From Paracoccaceae bacterium (GTDB lineage Bacteria > Pseudomonadota > Alphaproteobacteria > Rhodobacterales > Rhodobacteraceae): DNA of 64,000 nucleotides. The notes beneath the pieces were generated by a model. The model saw nothing but the letters and a program-made list of their open reading frames with translations. It searched no databases and was not told where the DNA came from. Made by a program: the position numbers and the translations under genes. Below, piece by piece: positions 63,551 through 64,000 of this stretch. Positions within the stretch are counted from its first letter, which is position 1; every line of letters begins with the position of its first letter. The stretch spans positions 60,535 through 124,534 of the forward strand of contig JAGWVA010000002.1 in the NCBI GenBank assembly GCA_028875855.1, written 5' to 3'.

Positions 63551-64000
63551 ATGACGTTCACAAGCCACATGGATGCCGCGCTGGACGAAGCCCGCGCCGC
63601 CGCGCTGCGCGGCGAGGTGCCCGTGGGCGCGGTCATCGTGGCGCCCGACGGCCGCGTGGTGGCCCGCGCCGGCAACCGCACGCGGGAGCTTGCCGACCCC
63701 ACCGCCCATGCCGAGATCCTGGCCTTGCGCGACGCCTGCGCCGCCGCCGGGTCCGAACGGCTGCCCGGCCATGCGCTTTACGTGACGCTTGAGCCGTGCC
63801 CGATGTGCGCCTCGGCCATCTCGCAGGCCCGCATCGCGCGGCTTTACTACGGCGCAGCGGACCCGAAGTCCGGCGGTGTCGCCCACGGCCCGCGTGTCTT
63901 CACCCATCCGCAAAGCCACCATGTCCCCGACGTCTATGACGGCATCGCCGCGGAAGAGGCCGCAGCGCTGCTCAGGGCGTTCTTCGCCGGACGGCGAGAG
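63551..64000 (+). CDS. tadA: tRNA-specific adenosine deaminase (3' truncated by window)
   Basis: 150 codons visible, open to the window end. Zinc-deaminase motifs: HAEI (ligand His and catalytic Glu, about residue 56) and LEPCPMCASAI (Cys ligands about 86-89). The N-terminal MDAALDEARAAALRGEVPVG is typical of TadA, which converts A34 to inosine in tRNA-Arg; a guanine-deaminase-like relative cannot be fully ruled out but the motif context favours TadA. Start ATG 63551 (or ATG 63569 in the same frame). Only the last few residues should be missing. Confidence 0.9.
   Translation, partial: MTFTSHMDAALDEARAAALRGEVPVGAVIVAPDGRVVARAGNRTRELADPTAHAEILALRDACAAAGSERLPGHALYVTLEPCPMCASAISQARIARLYYGAADPKSGGVAHGPRVFTHPQSHHVPDVYDGIAAEEAAALLRAFFAGRRE

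Overview
The window is GC-rich DNA (roughly two thirds G+C by eye), densely packed, with many TGATG/ATGA stop-start overlaps. The gene set points to an alphaproteobacterium of the Rhodobacter/Paracoccus group (Rhodobacterales): an opgG-opgI-opgH glucan locus, an FdVI-type ferredoxin (fdxE), CarD, the cmk-rpsA-ihfB-lapA-trpF-trpB order, and an alphaproteobacterial SOS box (GTTC-N7-GTTC). I cannot name a species. No rRNA or tRNA gene, insertion sequence, prophage or CRISPR array was seen.

Layout. 1-321: 3' end of an RND efflux permease. 366-3901 (-): osmoregulated periplasmic glucan genes opgH, opgI, opgG. 4211-7944 (+): a TetR regulator with an operator-like palindrome, then a membrane-fusion protein, ABC ATPase and ABC-2 permease (CecR/Ybh-type efflux cassette), followed by a P1B metal ATPase (to 9795). 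9929-12257 (-): PhoQ/PhoP-like two-component system led by a PepSY protein. 12349-13709 (-): dtd and a PfkB sugar kinase. 13844-19932: Hsp20, an SDR with a probable ATT start, a di-haem peroxidase, a secreted phosphoesterase, a peptidoglycan-binding lipoprotein, an orphan DnaE2 C-terminal OB-fold behind an SOS promoter, and a sulfotransferase. 20056-22649 (+): FdVI ferredoxin, purU, a repeat-rich spacer, and a crotonase.

22670-34024 is an exopolysaccharide locus of two divergent arms around a 516-bp spacer. The left arm has two GT4 glycosyltransferases, a Wzx-like flippase and an ExoY-type initiating sugar transferase. The right arm has an in-frame Wzy-Wzz fusion, two more glycosyltransferases and a secreted beta-helix protein. 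Together these can prime, extend, flip, polymerise and possibly trim a polymer.

34049-41578 holds mixed housekeeping genes: cupin, mtgA, GNAT, a lysophospholipase-like hydrolase with SCP2, TPR, an SUV3-type helicase with an S4 protein, and fdxA. 41683-49730 (+) is core metabolism and gene expression: carD, aroA, cmk, rpsA, ihfB, lapA, trpF and trpB. 49940-51555 (+) encodes two secreted Ser/Gly-rich proteins and a membrane-bound LuxR-type regulator. 51533-54441 (-): DUF2237, DUF2332, pth and rplY. 54621-56755: an MFS transporter and purC.

56844-62291 (-) is a six-gene run in the order microprotein, XpaC, TelA, DUF2927 lipoprotein, SPFH-GYF and zinc-ribbon membrane protein. It looks like an envelope-stress module and includes an overlooked 27-residue membrane ORF translationally coupled to xpaC. 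The window ends with rluB (-) and a truncated tadA (+).

The least ordinary observations are the SOS-controlled, apparently leaderless DnaE2 OB-fold orphan, the XpaC/TelA/SPFH module with its microprotein, the Wzy-Wzz fusion with an internal ribosome-binding site, and opgI separated from opgH by one in-frame TGA.
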